Positions 1 to 11,467 of a stretch of 64,000 bases of DNA are shown piece by piece. The position numbers and the translations under genes were made by a program. Every line of letters begins with the position of its first letter. Position 1 is the stretch's first letter. Where the stretch lies: positions 1,860,001 through 1,924,000 of the forward strand of contig NC_085107.1 of assembly GCF_030269925.1 (NCBI RefSeq), written 5' to 3'. The stretch is from Bombyx mori (Eukaryota; Arthropoda; Insecta; Lepidoptera; Bombycidae). A model generated the notes under the pieces. The model ran no database searches. It worked only from the letters and a program-made list of their open reading frames with translations, and was not told where the DNA came from.

Positions 1-123
1 ACGGTTCTCATCTGAACGAAAATAGGTTGCGTAATGATCACAACGAGAACATTACACCAATGAGACATTGGAAGAACTCGAAATGTAACAGCAACAATGG
101 TTGCAAGATTAAGGACAAAGTTA

Positions 124-550
124 TCTATACTAATATTATAAAGAGGAAATATTTGTTTGTTTGTATTGAATAGGCTCCGAAACTACTGAACCGATTTGAA
201 AAATTCTTTCACTGTTTGGAAGCTACATTATTCCTGAGTGACATAGACTATAATATTTTATGAAAAAAATTAGGGACCCTTACTAAAACTCCAATAATGT
301 ATAACCCAAGGTGTAAAAAAATTACCTAAAATATTATTTACATCGCGTGCCCTGCGAAAACTATTGATGATAGAATAAAATAATGTACTAGGACTTTGTA
401 GAACACATTATTATTTACAAAAAGTGTCATGACAGCATATGTTTACCTATTATAGAAATGCCGCAATAAGTGTTCTTTTATTTTAAAAAATAAAACAACG
501 TCGTTGAAATTTTTGTTAAAGACCCAAGCGGAGCCGGAGCGGGCCGCTAG
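124..550 (+). mobile_element. Non-autonomous Helitron
   Basis: The 427-bp element starts TCTATACTAATATTATAAAG and ends CGGGCCGCTAG, inserted between A (123) and T (551). TC at the 5' end, CTAG at the 3' end, a GC-rich potential hairpin before the end and an A/T target are the Helitron signature. The same element lies inverted at 23664-24740. Confidence 0.85.
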
Positions 551-3500
551 TAATCGATAAATACAAGACTTTCCGTACAGTATAAATTGCTTCGAATGCA
601 AAAAATAATAATTAAAGATTTAAGTATGTAACTTTATCAAATTTAAAAAACAGACAATGAGAACGTTGTAGTCTTATATTTAACAGCTTCAAGTAATAAA
701 CGTTGAACCTTATGTTCCTTCTAATTAATTCATTCAAAAAGCGTTACGTAAATAGTGAAACTCGATACAACATACTCAAAATTTGACATATTTATGAAGT
801 GTCCATGACTTGGTCAATGTACTAAATTTCAGTTTGGTTTCTTCAAATTAAATAAGAGAAATTGTACTGTTGCGGGCCGAATAGTAGATGGTATGGTTTA
901 TCGGATTTACGAAAGTTAAAAATACTCGACATGGACTTTTAATGAAGACGCTTTTGCAGAGATAAGCGTAGTTTTCGTAAAAAAAAACCTAACAACATTT
1001 CATCGAATCACTAACATATCATAGCTATCATAGTGCAACACGCAGCTTGGCGCTCACTAGATTTACAAATCGAATACTCATGGTTTCTGAGATTGACAAT
1101 TTGATGGGCGCACGTTCGGCCTTGGTATATACGGACGTTGGAAATTTCGGACATAAACTTGATAAATCAGTAAACCACGGTAGGATGCGTTATGTGCCTC
1201 CTCTGATAATTCACTCAGCTACCAACCGTATCTGAGGTGCGCCTCGGAATGGCTTGAGGCGTGATTTCTGACGTAGCTGTCGGTTGGCAATTTTGCCAAC
1301 GTTCACGATCTGTAACCGACTGGATCAATCATCGTGCATACATTTCCGGATGCATAAGCAAATAACTGCGTTCGGAATTTATGATATAGTATAGTTGTAA
1401 AATAATAGTTGAGTCGACCGAAAACAAGAAATGATGATGGCCCACGACTTAGTTACGTTTACATTCCGTTTTTATGATTTAACATTGAACATTCGAAATA
1501 TTTATGATAAATGGAATTTAGCTTAATGAATTGTTAGAATAAGACCCTTGATTTAGAACAACTGGTTCAAGGTAGGATTCACTGAATTAAAGATATTAAT
1601 ACGAGCTAAAATAGAGTTTGAAGGCAAACCTAGACATAAATAAAGCCTTAAAATGATGTATGTTTTTTATAGAACAGGTGCTTTGACTTAGTAATACGAT
1701 TAGAAAAGAAATTTCTGACAGCAGAAGATACCACATTTCCATAACTTAAGTAAATTGTATGGCAATCTAAATAGCATTAATTTATAAACAACTAATAAAT
1801 ATTATTATTTGATTGAGGGACTTTAGCAAGTAGAAATAACGAGTTTAACCCAAAACATGATGCAGTTTTTAAACCAAACAGTACCTAAAGCTGTGCTAAA
1901 GCACAATTCCAACAACGAAGTCTTCTGATAAGGAAAAATAAAATAAAAAACTGTATATTCTGAAATTATTTAAGTATTAGAAATAAAAACATCACACAGC
2001 TGAAATGCCCAACACCAGTGAAATAAGGAATTTCAAACATTTGCCAAAAATATATTTAAACAGTTTGTCAAACATAAACGTGCAATCGATTTATTATTTT
2101 CAATCGGTGTATACTTCTTTTCCACACACAAATCGCATGCCACGGACACTTGACTACTTCTTCAAGCAAAGCCTAAAAAATGTTTAAAAAGCTCGCCATC
2201 TTAACGTATGCATAGCACAACCACTTTTAATTGGAATTCAGTAGTATTTTAAAACCAAATACTCAGTATTATATCTCGAGCGACCTGTTGTGTTTACAAA
2301 CAATGCCTCCGTATGTGCTCTTGTTTGGCTTATAAAGCTCATGTTAAAAGTCTACGCGCAGATTATGGCGTTGAAAATGTTGCTCGACTAATGAGTTCAT
2401 CGTTATCAATCGCTTCTGTCTGATCAGGTGTCCGGGGCTTGTAAAAATATATAGATTTAAACCTTCAATACACCATATGTTATAGTTGAAAGAATAACAA
2501 AGTCACTATTCTAATGAAATTTCTATCATGTGATGGTGTCTATATAACTAAGTCCCGAAAACGCTGAAAACCAGGAGCCCTGCCGACTTATGCACCTATT
2601 AACGTGAAAAAAAAGCAAAACCTTAAAAGAGCTATTTTTGTATAAATATACGTATAAGTGATATGCTTTTAGATGGCAAAACAAAAATGCGAAAAAGAAA
2701 GAAATCTAACAGTTGCATACCCATTAGATATTATATACAAAACATGAAAAGACAAAAGTAACATTGGACTTCATAGAAAACAAGTATTTTGATGCACATA
2801 AAGGCAAATTGCCGTCTTTGAACATTCGACACTGTCGACTAACAAAACAATGTAACATTATACCTTTATTTACATTTGGCAACACAACACGCTTAATGAG
2901 TATGCAACGATTGCAGAAATAACAGTAGGTAAAACTATATTAGATACACATGGCAACAAAGTTGAACTCATTCGCGGTGTACTGTTACGCATTATCATCG
3001 CCTGTGCTGTTTGTTTCATAATCAAAATAACAGCGCATTTTGCTCTGGCTAGGCATACCTTCAGCCCGCATGCAACCGAACATCCTGCTAATTTTTACCG
3101 ATAAATAAGAATGCTGTATGAATTGTAGGGTACGATTGAATGGCGTAAAATGGAAGACGTGCTCACGGCTTAGCTTCTGATCAAACACAAAGGAACCACT
3201 GTTGTTATAAAACCCTCTGTAGATAGATTCGTATACCAGGTTTTGTGTATTATGTTATTTATTATACTTTTTGAAAATAAAAACATTTTAAAATATGTAG
3301 ACATGAAGGTAACCTCATTTAAACCCTAATATAGATTTTAAAACTCAGACCAGTCTAAAAGCAATTTACGGAGGCATAAAAAACTGCAAATAAATTATTT
3401 ATCGGTTATTGTTTTTATGAAATTATTATCTTTATTAAAATCAAGTAGATGAGACTAAGCCGACCGATTTTGAAGCTACGATATAAAATTAAAAGGAAAA

Positions 3501-3551
3501 GGTAACCTTTTTCGTTACAAAACTACGAACGGTCTATTCCCAAATTGTATT
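551..3551. other. Non-coding AT-rich stretch
   Basis: I see no gene, RNA or mobile element that I can support here. The short frames at 1047-1235, 2005-2187 and 2985-3188 show no recognisable domain. Confidence 0.5.
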
Positions 3552-3621
3552 TGTTGTGTTAGCGCGTATGGGAACAAGTGATACTCAAGACGGCCAGTGA
3601 CACTAACATTTATTACTAACA
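3552..3621 (-). repeat. 3' LTR of mag-like miniature element
   Basis: This is the 70-bp LTR on the - strand, starting TGTTAGTAATAAATG directly after the polypurine tract and ending ACACAACA. Confidence 0.8.
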
Positions 3622-3942
3622 TTTCCTCCCTTAACAATTCAAGACGTATAGGTACTAGAAACAATTCTATATAACTAAACAATTACATCCTATAACAAAT
3701 TTAGTAAAACTGTCTATAATTAATCTTAGGACGGTTACGTTTAGGAAACCTGGGCTCCCTAATATTTTGAGGCTCCAAGCTTGCCTCCTCTGCCTCGAAG
3801 AACAGATCTCCCTCTTCAGACTCTTCAGACTGTGCGGGTCGACGCACTCATCGCGTGACAGTTACGTGGCTAGGTTCCGGTGACTCCCGATTCTGATGAT
3901 TGTCACATTCACTGGAGAGCGCTGTACGGCGGCTCTCCTCAT

Positions 3943-3959
3943 CCCATCCTCGTTGCCAA
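3943..3959 (-). other. tRNA-Ser-type primer-binding site of mag-like element
   Basis: On the - strand, TGGCAACGAGGATGGGA begins within two bases of the LTR. It pairs with the CCA end of a tRNA-Ser(GCU) acceptor/T-arm with one mismatch (the tRNA was recalled, not searched). Confidence 0.7.
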
Positions 3960-4036
3960 TGTTGTGTTAGCGCGTATGGGAACAAGTGATACTCAAGACG
4001 GCCAGTGACACACTAACATTTATTACAAACATAACA
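3960..4036 (-). repeat. 5' LTR of mag-like miniature element
   Basis: This is the 77-bp LTR on the - strand, TGTTATGTTTGTAATAAATG... to ...GCGCTAACACAACA. It contains AATAAA. It differs from the other LTR by a 5-bp and a 2-bp gap. Confidence 0.8.
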
Positions 4037-5364
4037 GTATAATAGCAACTTAAAAAAATAAACCAACACAACGATTGGTCTAATTTGATGGAAGAACGGT
4101 TTTAATGCTGAAATTGAAATATGTCGACATGCAAGCGACGCAGCTCTGCGCGTTTTATAATTGATGTCTGACGAACCGGCGGTAGACAGAAATCACGACC
4201 GTATGCTCCGATGCAGAAAAAATGGTACCGACACACGCAGTGCTAACGCTGTAGTGGGACAAATATTTTACTGATAATATTGTGTCCTCGCACGGGTCTC
4301 TTCGGTTTCAACGCCAAGTCTACATTACGGTTTAGTGTGTGAGACAGCTTAATATAATAATGTTGTTAATTTTGTGATTTCAACCTCATGTTTCAATTGA
4401 CAATGTATATATAGTATTTATTAACTCCAGTTACAGTAATAATAGTAGTATGTAAATAAAATATTACATTCCTGACTTCAGACATAAGTCGGTCCATCTA
4501 TATCTTGTTGCTATGTTTTTAAATGGTCTATTTGGAAGTTATCGGGTCGTAAAGATATACCCCACTCGAACAGTAACTTTAAATCAAAATATTTAAAGCA
4601 TTTAAATAATACGGGAAGTAAAAAGATAAAAGAACATCAATATATTATGTTATTCACAGTATTATTGGTAACACCATACTCGAACCGAATGCGTCGCATC
4701 GAAAGCTGTGATATCATATACATACTTAGTACACAATAAATACTAAGTCATCATAACATGTCACATACTGGTAATAGACATAACATGTCTGGATTCTACT
4801 TACTTGCTTTGTAGCATAGCACACGTATTACGTTGCCCCACAGTTTGAATACAGTACACAATTAATTGATCACAGTTGGCAACCTGTAAACAAAGTTTTG
4901 CTTTTAATCATTACAATTTGAACTTTTAATGGCACGAACAAAGTCTGCATGCCTGTGCAAAGTTCACCAGAAAGTTTGGAGAAAATAGGTTCCAGCGGTG
5001 AGGTACTGGCCGGTTGTTAATTTTAGATCAATTATTTGTTTTATCGAAACAATGTCTAATTCAATTTTAAAATTCCGTCCACTATTATAGATTTACACGA
5101 ATGAAAGATAAAAATGCTTAAAGACATTCTTAGTTCATTTTTGTACTTCGATTTTATTCACTTTGAAATCTTGCCTAAAGGCGGAAGAATTAGTTTGTGA
5201 AAAATATAAATATCAAATATAATTACTCCGTACTATAACTAATTGTGCTTTGCAACCGCAATTTTTATTTAATTAATTTAATAATGTCATTTTGTTGTCG
5301 TTTTCATAACTGTTTTTTTTTATTATTCATGTTCTTTTTATTTTTTAATATACTTCACAATGTT
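4037..5364. other. Non-coding stretch
   Basis: AT-rich with many stops on all frames; nothing recognised. Confidence 0.5.
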
Positions 5365-5570
5365 GTATATTGGTCGGTCTGATGCTGGTGTGCGCGTCAC
5401 TCCGTAGGTGCCGGCGGAAGATCAGCGCCGCAGTACCGATCGTTTCGTTACTGTTAGGCATTGCTGAGCCGGTAACCGTTTCCAAGCCTCGTTATTTTTG
5501 TTATCTTTTTTATTTATTTTTTGTACTTAATTTGTATTTGGAATAAATGTTTATTATTATTATTATTAAA
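5365..5570 (+). mobile_element. LINE-type 3' end with (ATT)n tail
   Basis: A GC-rich stretch (GTGCGCGTCACTCCGTAGGT ... GTACCGATCG) then AATAAATG and TTATTATTATTATTATT. This layout is typical of Lepidopteran non-LTR 3' ends. Family not identified. Confidence 0.5.
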
Positions 5571-5629
5571 AATATTATAAAGGTAATATTTTATTTCTTG
5601 CTCTCGATGAATAAATGTGGTAAATTTGG

Positions 5630-5682
5630 AACACTAGGTGAACTTTGAGCTTGTCCACTTATCTAAGCAATAAAAAAAAACA
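5630..5682 (+). mobile_element. SINE body 3' tail fragment
   Basis: GAGCTTGTCCACTTATCTAA then GCAATAAAAAAAAA matches the end of the body. Confidence 0.7.
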
Positions 5683-6061
5683 TTAAAACTTCCTTGTTAC
5701 CAAACCGCTCAAATGTTTTACGAATTGTTTTAAATAAAACAAACGATCGCATTACACAAAAATATTAAATTATTTGCCAGTAGCGTGGGAAAGAAAAGTG
5801 TGTTAGTTCACGTAATTAGACTCGTTGTTTTGAGCAACTACTACTACTACAGCAAATGAATATTTGATTAGATTTCAAAACGGCCTGCATGCATTCACAC
5901 GTCTAAATACTATAAAACGAATTCTTGTGATTTTATGAATTTTTATCGTCATTATCATCGACATTTGATTTATACGTATAATATAACTAAAAGCCTATAC
6001 TTTAAATTTTTCTTCATTTGTATTTCATTTTTAAGACAGAAATTTCCATGTCGAAACGTTC

Positions 6062-6340
6062 AAATCATTAATCAAATCAAATCAAATCAAAAAATTTTTA
6101 TTCAAAATAAATGAAAGTACATACTTGTTGAACGTCAAAAGAACTACTGCTAATGAGTCGTGCGTTCGTTTGTAGTATTCACTCTCCATACGTCATTAAT
6201 GTTGTTACATTAAATGAATATTTTAAAAAATCTAATATTTATAAAAAAAGACATGCCCGCTGAGTTTCTATCCAGTTCTTCTCAGGACGGAGGCTAGTTT
6301 TTGTGATTTGGCGGTAGTTCTTTTTGATTAATTTAATTTG
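6062..6340 (-). mobile_element. LINE 3' end with TTTGA repeat tail, flanked by 44-bp direct repeats
   Basis: On the - strand CCTGAGAAGAACTGGATAGA and AACTCAGCGGGCATGTC are a common Lepidopteran non-LTR 3' motif, and the tail is (TTTGA)4 at 6067-6090. Direct repeats of ~44 bp with three or so differences lie at 6004-6047 and 6341-6384. Confidence 0.65.
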
Positions 6341-6384
6341 AAAATTTTCTTCATTTGTATTTCATTTTTAAGACGGAAATTTCC

Positions 6385-8012
6385 GTTTGTGTGGTATTGC
6401 TACCGCCACGAAAGTCATATTCCATAATTAGGCGTATTTTTATCGTGTCCTTATTGATGAGAGATACAAATGTAGTGATAACAAAACACAAATGACTGAA
6501 TTTAAAAACAGAATTGACTTGTGTGACATATTTTTAAAATTGAAACGGGAATAAATCTTGTTAATTTTTTTATAGAAACTGGAGTTTCGCAAAATCGTAT
6601 TTCATCTTAACTGCTGGATGGAATCATATAAAACCTTTTCATAATTTAGTTCAGAAAAGAGTCAACAGTATTATTTCTAAATAATTTCTTAGTAAAATGT
6701 AAAAATAAACCAAGTGATTGTCATCCGCCCACGATGGACTGAGTTGTACTTGACTTAATATTTGGGCATGATTGCGTCAGATTTAGGTACTAAGAAAGTG
6801 AAGGCAAGTGGAAATCTTATGGTACGTTACTGCTATGAGCTCGTATGCCCAAATAACAGGATAACATTCGATTTCACTAATCGAACTCTGTCATTTTTAT
6901 TAAGCCCGAATATTTCATCAAACGCAAAATTAGTATTATCAGCGTTAAAAATAAATAGAGATCCTGCAATATCGACTGTCGAGTACACTTTCAAAGATGT
7001 TTTAAATTGAAAACCTGCAATGTAAATGTCTGGAGGTAAAACATGCTTAATAAACATACATGCATAATGCTAACAGATTGCGATGGAATTTCAAAAGGAA
7101 AGATTTTTGTGGCAAAGTCTTGAAAGTTGATTCTTTATATAATCGCAGCCAAAGGGGATATTAAATCAAGTCTGCTCGATGTTAGGGTGTCGCAATAAGA
7201 ACTCAGACACGCTATCACAAGAGAATTAACTTATTTTGTGAATATCCGATTCGCAATTTGAATTTTTGTTCTCTGACATATTTTTATTACTATTTTATAG
7301 TCTTCCCTGTAGCAATTGTTGAGCGCCCTGTATAATAATAAACGAAAAGCGTTTTATTCAAATAGTACAATTTGATGAGCGCTTCCAAATCGTCACTACA
7401 ACCGAATCAAAATTCAGTTGCACCAATGCGGGAGAGATACGCACCAACTTCAGGGGTTGCTCTTTGCCTAAGTTCCAATTGGAGCCCACGCGCTTCGGAC
7501 AGGAACTTAGTATTTGACTTGTATGTGTGTTGTGTGTTGTAGTCCTAGGGTACCCCGCAGGTACATAGGGCCCTCACAAGCTGTCTCCACTTTACCCTGT
7601 CTTGCGCTTGCTCCTTGACACCAGCTCCAGGTCACATTGTATAATAATAATATAAAAACATTATAGCAATAAATAATCTATAATGACCTTCATTTCCATA
7701 TTTCGTACAAATATTAGGCAATAAAAATATTTGTACTGGTTGGGTTTGTGGGCTTAAGATTTGTAGTTGAAGTCTGAGGTATGGTCCCTGTTTGGATTAA
7801 GGTCTCTTTTAATTTCATCAGATTTTGACGTTTTTCTATCGAAATTCATCCATGACTTAGCTACTATCTGTCACGTCATGAGTCCCCCGATTTTTTTCCT
7901 ATAAACATATGTTTTTCCACCGCCTAATCTTTTATCAACTTTATCGGTTTAAGTTGATAATTTATTAATGGTCAGAGGTAGGTTGAGAATATCCTCATGT
8001 ATCCAACTAAAC
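6385..8012. other. Mostly non-coding; one unexplained 82-codon frame
   Basis: A frame at 6762-7010 (starts MGMIASDLGTKK) has no recognised domain, splice context or neighbours, and an overlapping frame exists on the other strand. Apart from the LINE fragment at 7541-7640 nothing is identified. Confidence 0.45.
7541..7640 (-). pseudogene. Non-LTR reverse transcriptase C-terminal fragment
   Basis: On the - strand a frame resembles the end of a Lepidopteran LINE reverse transcriptase (WCQGASARQGKVETACEGPM, then YLRGTLGL). Similarity is from memory; short. Confidence 0.45.
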
Positions 8013-8326
8013 CAGCGGTCGGGGAACCGGGGTAAATTACCCCAAATGGGGTAAAATGAAATTTTGGGGGTAAAAATGAAACTTTTGTGAGTAAAAGTAT
8101 ATATTGAAGTGAAACTTCTTTAGAATCGTTGTGATTTCAAATTCGATGAAACGAAATGAAACGAAACGAAAAATATTATATATTTTTTCAAAATTATCAT
8201 GGTGACTATAATATGAAAGATGCTAAAAAGAAGCTATTTCGTTTTTTTTTGTTCTTCGTCATGGGCTAATATCAACTTACACAAAAATATTTTGGGGTAA
8301 TAATTAAAAAAGTTCCCAGACCGCTG
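8013..8326. mobile_element. hAT-type MITE (314 bp)
   Basis: The inverted ends are CAGCGGTCGGGGAAC and the complement of GTTCCCAGACCGCTG. The flanks AACTAAAC (8005-8012) and AAGTAAAC (8327-8334) are an 8-bp target duplication with one change. CAG-type ends plus 8-bp duplication define hAT. No transposase frame remains. Confidence 0.88.
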
Positions 8327-8817
8327 AAGTAAACCATTACTAAAATGCACCGACTATTGTCCGTTTACGGAGTACGTGTCATTATCTAATGCGCCTTCTT
8401 GTTTATTACCTTAGTAAACGAAACCGATTTTGCAAAATGGCCGACAACGTGGAGTCTTGGAATGCAAACTTCAGAAAATTAATGACTTTGAAGCAATAGG
8501 TTTGAAAACTTTGATAACAATGCTACTAACTATTCTACTAATTTTAAAGTTTCTCATTAATCTGATATCATAGGTTTTTGTTTCGAAGGATATTATGAGA
8601 AATACGTCGGGGCCAGCTCACGTGGGTGGTGCTGCTCTCGCTCTTTTCTATGGGCTGTAGTGACGTTAAAATTTACGAAATCCACTACCTTGTGACGAAC
8701 GTGTTACCGTAAATAAATACCTGTTTTGTTTTCTTTTGTTATCTTTCAATTTCTTGCAGATATTGTCGATTTCCATGAATTTAATTGTGACTTATAACAA
8801 GTGGGCTTTATAATATA

Positions 8818-9060
8818 TTTTTTTTATGCTTAGATGGGTGGACGAGCTCACAGCCCACCTGGTGTTAAGTGGTCACTGGAGCCCATAGATATCTACAACG
8901 TAAATGCGCCATCCACCTTGAGATCTAAGTTCTAAGGTCTCACTATAGTTACAACGGCTGCACCCACCCTTCAAGCCGAAACGCATTACTGCTTCACGCC
9001 AGAAATAGGCAGGGTGGTGGTACCTACCCGTGCGGACTCACAAGAGGTCCTACCACCAGT
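8818..9060 (-). mobile_element. Silkworm-type SINE body, copy at 8.8 kb
   Basis: This is a near-complete 243-bp copy on the - strand, from ACTGGTGGTAGGACCTC to a T-run (A-tail) at 8818. The family shows the landmarks GGTAGGTACCACCACC, GCGTTTCGGTTTGAAGGGTG, GTAGATGTCTATGGGCTCCA and CCACCCATCTAAGCA before the A-tail. Family name (Bm1-type) is tentative. Confidence 0.9.
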
Positions 9061-9229
9061 GAAAAAGCCTTATATAAGCTGCCTTTTCATGACAATAAAA
9101 GAATAATCCAACTTTGAATTGAACAAATACATCATTCAAAATATATTATATCATAAATATATCGTTAACATTACCGTGCGCCATTCGGACAAGAGACGAA
9201 TATCGTCTCGGAAGAACGCCTCTGCTTTC

Positions 9230-9437
9230 TTTTTTATTAATTACTTAGATGGGTGGACTTAGCCCACCTTGTGTTAAGTAGTTACTAGAGTCCATAGACA
9301 TCTACAACATAAATGCCGCCACCCACTTTGAGATGTGAGTTCTAAGCTTAAACCGAAACGCATTACTGCTTCACGGCAGAATTAGGCAGGATGGTGGTAC
9401 CTACGCGTGCGGACTCACAAGAGGTCCTACCACAAGT
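9230..9437 (-). mobile_element. Silkworm-type SINE body, copy at 9.2 kb
   Basis: A diverged - strand copy with an internal gap of about 35 bp, only 170 bp from the previous copy in the same orientation. Confidence 0.85.
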
Positions 9438-10999
9438 AAAAGTTCTTGACGGTATCTAAGAATCGACCGATTTATGCCTCAATTTTTTGAGGAAGTTAAC
9501 TTCTTTTCAGACCGGCAATGAACCGTTGATCATAAGAAAGGATGGAAAGAGCGATATCTAGAGAATACGTTGGATGTAGTTTTTGACGGTTTTGTGACAA
9601 ACCGATTATAACTACATTGTGTTTTTCAGTATCTCTGCGGATTACAGTCGTGTGTCTTTTAATATCATTAATTATTTTAATTTGTTAATAGCTAATATTA
9701 TTGGATAGCGATATCCAATATCGGTTTCATTTAGTTTTATCAATTCATAATAAACTACGCGTACCTGATCCCACCGAATTCTCAGCATGATTAGCGCCAT
9801 GAATGTTCTGTTTCGCCATCAATAGTTCTTCGCCGGGACTTGACGTAACAGATGTAGCTTTCATCGCCGGCACCCATATGTCTCTTTGTTATAGCAAAAG
9901 TATGCATGTCACAAAAGACGCCTGTCAACGTCACCCGAATCTAATTTATTATATATAGAATAAAATATAGAAAGCGATATTCGTTTTTGAGGATCATTCC
10001 TAACATCGTCCAGTTAACCCCTAAATAAATAGATAATTCTTGAAGCACATTACAGCGCCTTCAGGAAGTGTGTCCTTGGAACATGGTACCAACTACGTAT
10101 GCAATCTGTAGGAAAACACTACGAATAGATTCCAACTGTGTATGAATAGCATTGGTTTCTATTTTCCTTGAATTCCTTTGAATTCCAGTACCTCAATGCG
10201 CTACGTGAAATAGCCTACGCTTCGTAGCACTTTCGTAGACGGAAGTAGACTAACGCGACCTGTTCGAAGTTTAATTTTTGTACAAGTGCCTTTAAAATAA
10301 GAACTCAATGTTTTAGTCGAAATTTAAAATTTTTTGTAAAATTATTTATTGTTTCAGCATACGTACGGATTTAGTTCATCTTCCTTAAAAATCCTTAAAA
10401 TGTTCTTTATTTAGATAATTTAAGGATACAAAAAAATAAGCAATATATGATCACATATTCTTCTGGAATCTGGACAAGTCTACATTTGTTAAATAGATTA
10501 AATCGATATATATAATACAAACATATAGATAGATAGGTATTCACTTCATTTATTATATAGATAAGAAATGAACTGATGTATGAAGATAGCATTAAATAAA
10601 CTCATCAGTTACAGTTTTAACTTCGCAGATAAGTAAACATTGCGAAAATCAATTCTACCAGGGAATAAATTATACAGGTTCGTATACGTCCGTACAGAAC
10701 ACAGAATCCGTCTGTCTCGATATCGTACATTGAATAGCCCAGGGAATACGGTGGTTTTAATTAATTCAATCCTGGAGCGCTCTGAGCACCGCACATGCAA
10801 CTAACCCTGAACATGTAAATTTCCTTGTATATATTCCAAACGGGAAGAGATTAGTTACAGCTTTGAGACCGGAGAGATTGGCGTTGTGAAACTAAACTCT
10901 AAACTGGACACTTAATTTAAAATCTCCGGGATAACATTAGTTTTATTTTCTGCTACCCAACTCTGTGCGTCATTTGAACTGACTCCGAAAAAAAGTGGA
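9438..10999. other. Non-coding stretch before the BEL/Pao element
   Basis: Nothing recognised. Small - strand frames at 10407-10592 and 10609-10800 have no family traits. Confidence 0.45.
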
Positions 11000-11092
11000 A
11001 TTAGGGGTTTCGTACCCGCCTGCGAGTTTTGAACACCGTTGCATCGTTAGATACACATGCACTGAGCGTCTTATCCTTTAGGCCACGACGAC
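11000..11092 (-). mobile_element. tRNA-like SINE head fragment
   Basis: CCTGCGAGTTTTGAACACCG and CGTCTTATCCTTTAGGCCAC correspond to the B-box and A-box sides of the SINE head on the - strand. It lies 60 bp before the BEL/Pao insertion. Confidence 0.7.
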
Positions 11093-11151
11093 TCTAGAAT
11101 CTAATTTTTATAATTTATAATTTCAATTATTTAGTTTCGATGAACCTACAT

Positions 11152-11301
11152 TGTTGTTACTAACCTTATACTCTTTGCTAATTACGATATTTTTACTTGT
11201 CAAAATTTAAGTCAGTCGCACAATAAATGTCGTTGCAACCACACACAGTTTTTCTTTACGGATAGTACGCAAACCAAATTGAACCTTAATTACATCATAC
11301 A
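11152..11301 (+). repeat. 5' LTR of BEL/Pao element
   Basis: The 150-bp LTR starts TGTTGTTACTAACC and ends CATCATACA, the usual TG...CA. It contains AATAAA at 11222-11227, a possible polyadenylation signal. It is identical to 15894-16043. Confidence 0.95.
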
Positions 11302-11303
11302 TA

Positions 11304-11321
11304 TTGGTCCTTCGAGCCGGA
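11304..11321 (+). other. Primer-binding site of BEL/Pao element
   Basis: TTGGTCCTTCGAGCCGGA begins two bases after the 5' LTR. The TGG start complements a tRNA CCA end, and TTCGA complements a T-loop-like sequence, as in other BEL/Pao elements. The donor tRNA was not identified. Confidence 0.7.
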
Positions 11322-11467
11322 TTTTTTTGAACATACAAGCTATCGAAGATGGACGCCGGTCAGTGAAAATATTGTTTTCCAGTAAGCCGTAAACCACATT
11401 CCAGTGATTTAAAGACAAATAATTTATACATAATTTATAAATATTACAATTTTATTCCGTTTTCTGG

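Larger units (their letters stand above)
3552..4036 (-). mobile_element. mag-like miniature LTR retrotransposon (TRIM type)
   Basis: Read on the - strand, the order is LTR (4036-3960, 77 bp), primer-binding site, ~338 bp inside, polypurine tract AAGGGAGGAAA (3632-3622), LTR (3621-3552, 70 bp). The LTRs differ by two small gaps. The primer site TGGCAACGAGGATGGGA complements the 3' end of tRNA-Ser(GCU) apart from one base, as I recall it. The silkworm Ty3-type element mag has 77-bp LTRs and uses tRNA-Ser, so this looks like an internally deleted mag relative. The interior keeps a short frame with an acidic stretch and REPRFPKRNRPKINYRQFY before a stop, fitting a pol C-terminus. Flanks GTATT and GTATA fit a 5-bp target duplication with one change. 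Confidence 0.8.

Noticed and set aside
6067..6090. CRISPR-like or satellite array from ATCAA repeats
   Set aside because: It is a short 5-bp LINE tail repeat in a eukaryotic genome; no spacers.
6762..7057. Overlapping 82- and 74-codon frames as a small gene
   Set aside because: Both strands are open by chance in AT-rich DNA, with no recognised domain or splice context.
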